From NCBI GenBank assembly GCA_900550255.1, contig URQZ01000012.1, positions 1-35,277 on the forward strand: 35,277 nucleotides of DNA. The letters are read 5' to 3'. The stretch is from an uncultured Mycoplasmatota bacterium. GTDB lineage: Bacteria > Bacillota_I > Bacilli_A > RF39 > UBA660. The translations under genes and the position numbers were made by a program. The notes beneath the pieces were generated by a model. That model saw nothing but the letters and a program-made list of their open reading frames with translations. It ran no database searches and was not told the origin of the DNA. Positions 34,723 to 35,277 of the stretch are shown in pieces (position 1 is the stretch's first letter; each line of letters opens with the position of its first letter).

Positions 34723-35277
34723 TTATGAGATATTAGATTTTGAGATGGTTATAACTGGGCGAACGCCGTAGCCAGGATCAGCCACATCGAGGCTGACCAA
34801 GTCGCCAAGTCTATCGACGCGCCACGCGGAAGTTGAATCGTCTTTAGATGGTGTACTTGTCAAATATCCAGGGTTGCTCGAATCTGCTTTATTACATCCA
34901 TAACTTGTGCATCCATCTGTATAATCAAATAACCATGCATATTTTGATTTATTACTTGCATTTGCTGTTTGTGTTTGATTATTACTATCTAAGTAAAAAT
35001 ATTTTTGATTTTCTTTACTTGCATCAAATACTGTATTTCCTGTAATTTTAGCTATTTCATTTGCTGTTATTAATCTTGGATTTAAATCACTCTTCCAATT
35101 ACTTGTATCTGTTTTTAAGACATCTGCTACCTCTTTCATTTCTTTATTATATCTGATTGAATTATATACTACTGTAGCTGTTGTATTATGATCTAATATA
35201 ACATTTACAGTTGCATTTCCTTCCTTATCATTAAACACATACCATTTCATACATCCACTCTTTGTTCCTGTTGTACT
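34723..35277 (-). CDS. Pilin-like protein, C-terminal part with DGR-type variable tail (cut at window end)
   Basis: The frame enters from the window edge and ends at TAA 34723, giving 184 codons. The first nine codons plus KWYVFNDK repeat the sequence at the left edge, so this is the C-terminal part of the same gene or of a close paralogue. The body is globular (NVILDHNTTATVVYN, then LITANEIAKITGN), with Cys residues in DGCTSYGC. The end reads GYLTSTPSKD, then AWRVDRLGDL and a GYGVRPVITISKS close, similar to the C-type-lectin-like tails of DGR target proteins. Codons 34756-34830 are about 64% G+C, unlike the rest of the window. The internal ATG at 35250 is not the true start. Confidence 0.8.
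   Translation of the reverse strand, partial: STTGTKSGCMKWYVFNDKEGNATVNVILDHNTTATVVYNSIRYNKEMKEVADVLKTDTSNWKSDLNPRLITANEIAKITGNTVFDASKENQKYFYLDSNNQTQTANASNKSKYAWLFDYTDGCTSYGCNKADSSNPGYLTSTPSKDDSTSAWRVDRLGDLVSLDVADPGYGVRPVITISKSNIS
34756..34830 (-). other. Candidate DGR variable region
   Basis: 75 bases at the 3' end of the pilin-like gene. By my count they hold 48 G/C and, on the coding strand, only 9 A, in an otherwise very A-rich genome. The positions I take as variable (GTC, GAT, CTT, GAC, GTC, AGC, CTC, GAT, GCT, GAT, CCT, TAC) end in C or T, as expected from adenine mutagenesis of AAC/AAT template codons. The G+C-rich GGCGTTCGCCCAG that closes the tract fits a possible initiation-of-mutagenic-homing site. 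No template repeat or reverse transcriptase is in the window. Confidence 0.5.
35223..35277. repeat. Terminal direct repeat, right copy (55 bp)
   Basis: Identical to bases 1-55. Joining the two copies restores one uninterrupted pilin frame of 270 residues. Confidence 0.95.

Noticed and set aside
1..35277. The window as a circular plasmid or phage because its ends overlap
   Set aside because: The content is single-copy core chromosome (polC, recA, prfA, rnpB, clpP) with no replication, partition or phage genes; an assembly break or closure at a repeated pilin segment explains the overlap better.

Overview
The window looks like chromosome from an uncultured, very AT-rich, low-G+C Gram-positive bacterium (Bacillota, possibly a gut Bacilli lineage). 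The evidence is PolC-type replicative polymerase, RNase Y, GpsB, a class B RNase P RNA beside gpsB, Spo0A, a class B sortase, DnaD next to Nth, strong AGGTGA/AGGAGG ribosome sites and TTGACA/TATAAT promoters. TGA is used as a stop (cca, pgk), so the code is ordinary bacterial. I see no tRNA, CRISPR array or reverse transcriptase.

Layout. (1) 1-313: N-terminal part of a type IV pilin-like gene, cut by the window edge. (2) 505-9246, minus strand: polC, prfA-prmC, an unlisted 56-codon membrane protein, and a U32/DUF3656 protein. (3) 9379-14403: rnr, a degenerate deacetylase-fold exoprotein, an M29 aminopeptidase, a Ser/Pro/Tyr-rich small protein and a GNAT protein, in convergent pairs separated by palindromic terminators. 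(4) 14481-20418: rny, a GH25 lysozyme, recA, pgsA, a RodZ-like gene, rnpB and gpsB; this resembles the rodZ-pgsA-(cinA)-recA-rny order of Bacillus, without cinA. (5) 20637-22911, plus strand: HU, a very short CCA-adding-like enzyme, dnaD and nth. (6) 22920-32993, minus strand: sortase B, spo0A, tpiA, a diacylglycerol glucosyltransferase-like GT4, a flippase-like membrane protein, pgk, a pilin-LamG fusion, gapA and a TGS/uridine-kinase-like protein. (7) 33112-35277: clpP, a damaged compact IS30-type element, and the C-terminal part of a pilin-like gene. The only stretches above 300 bases without an intact protein gene are the rnpB region (19722-20082) and the IS element (33734-34623).

How the parts fit. 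Glycolysis genes (gapA, pgk, tpiA) are interleaved with envelope genes: a surface pilin with a lectin-like domain and a glycolipid synthesis/flipping pair. Stop/start overlaps run through pgk-flippase-GT4-tpiA. The envelope theme continues with sortase, lysozyme, PgsA, RodZ and GpsB.

Most interesting signal. The last ~30 codons of the pilin-like gene at 34723-35277 contain a sharply G+C-rich, coding-strand adenine-poor tract whose variable-looking codons nearly all end in C or T, just before a Gly-Val-Arg-Pro-Val-Ile motif. This is what a diversity-generating retroelement (DGR) variable region, written by adenine mutagenesis, should look like. I infer a hypervariable pilin whose template and reverse transcriptase lie outside this window. 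The window ends also share an exact 55-base sequence inside this pilin gene, so the gene is either multi-copy or the point where the contig closes on itself.
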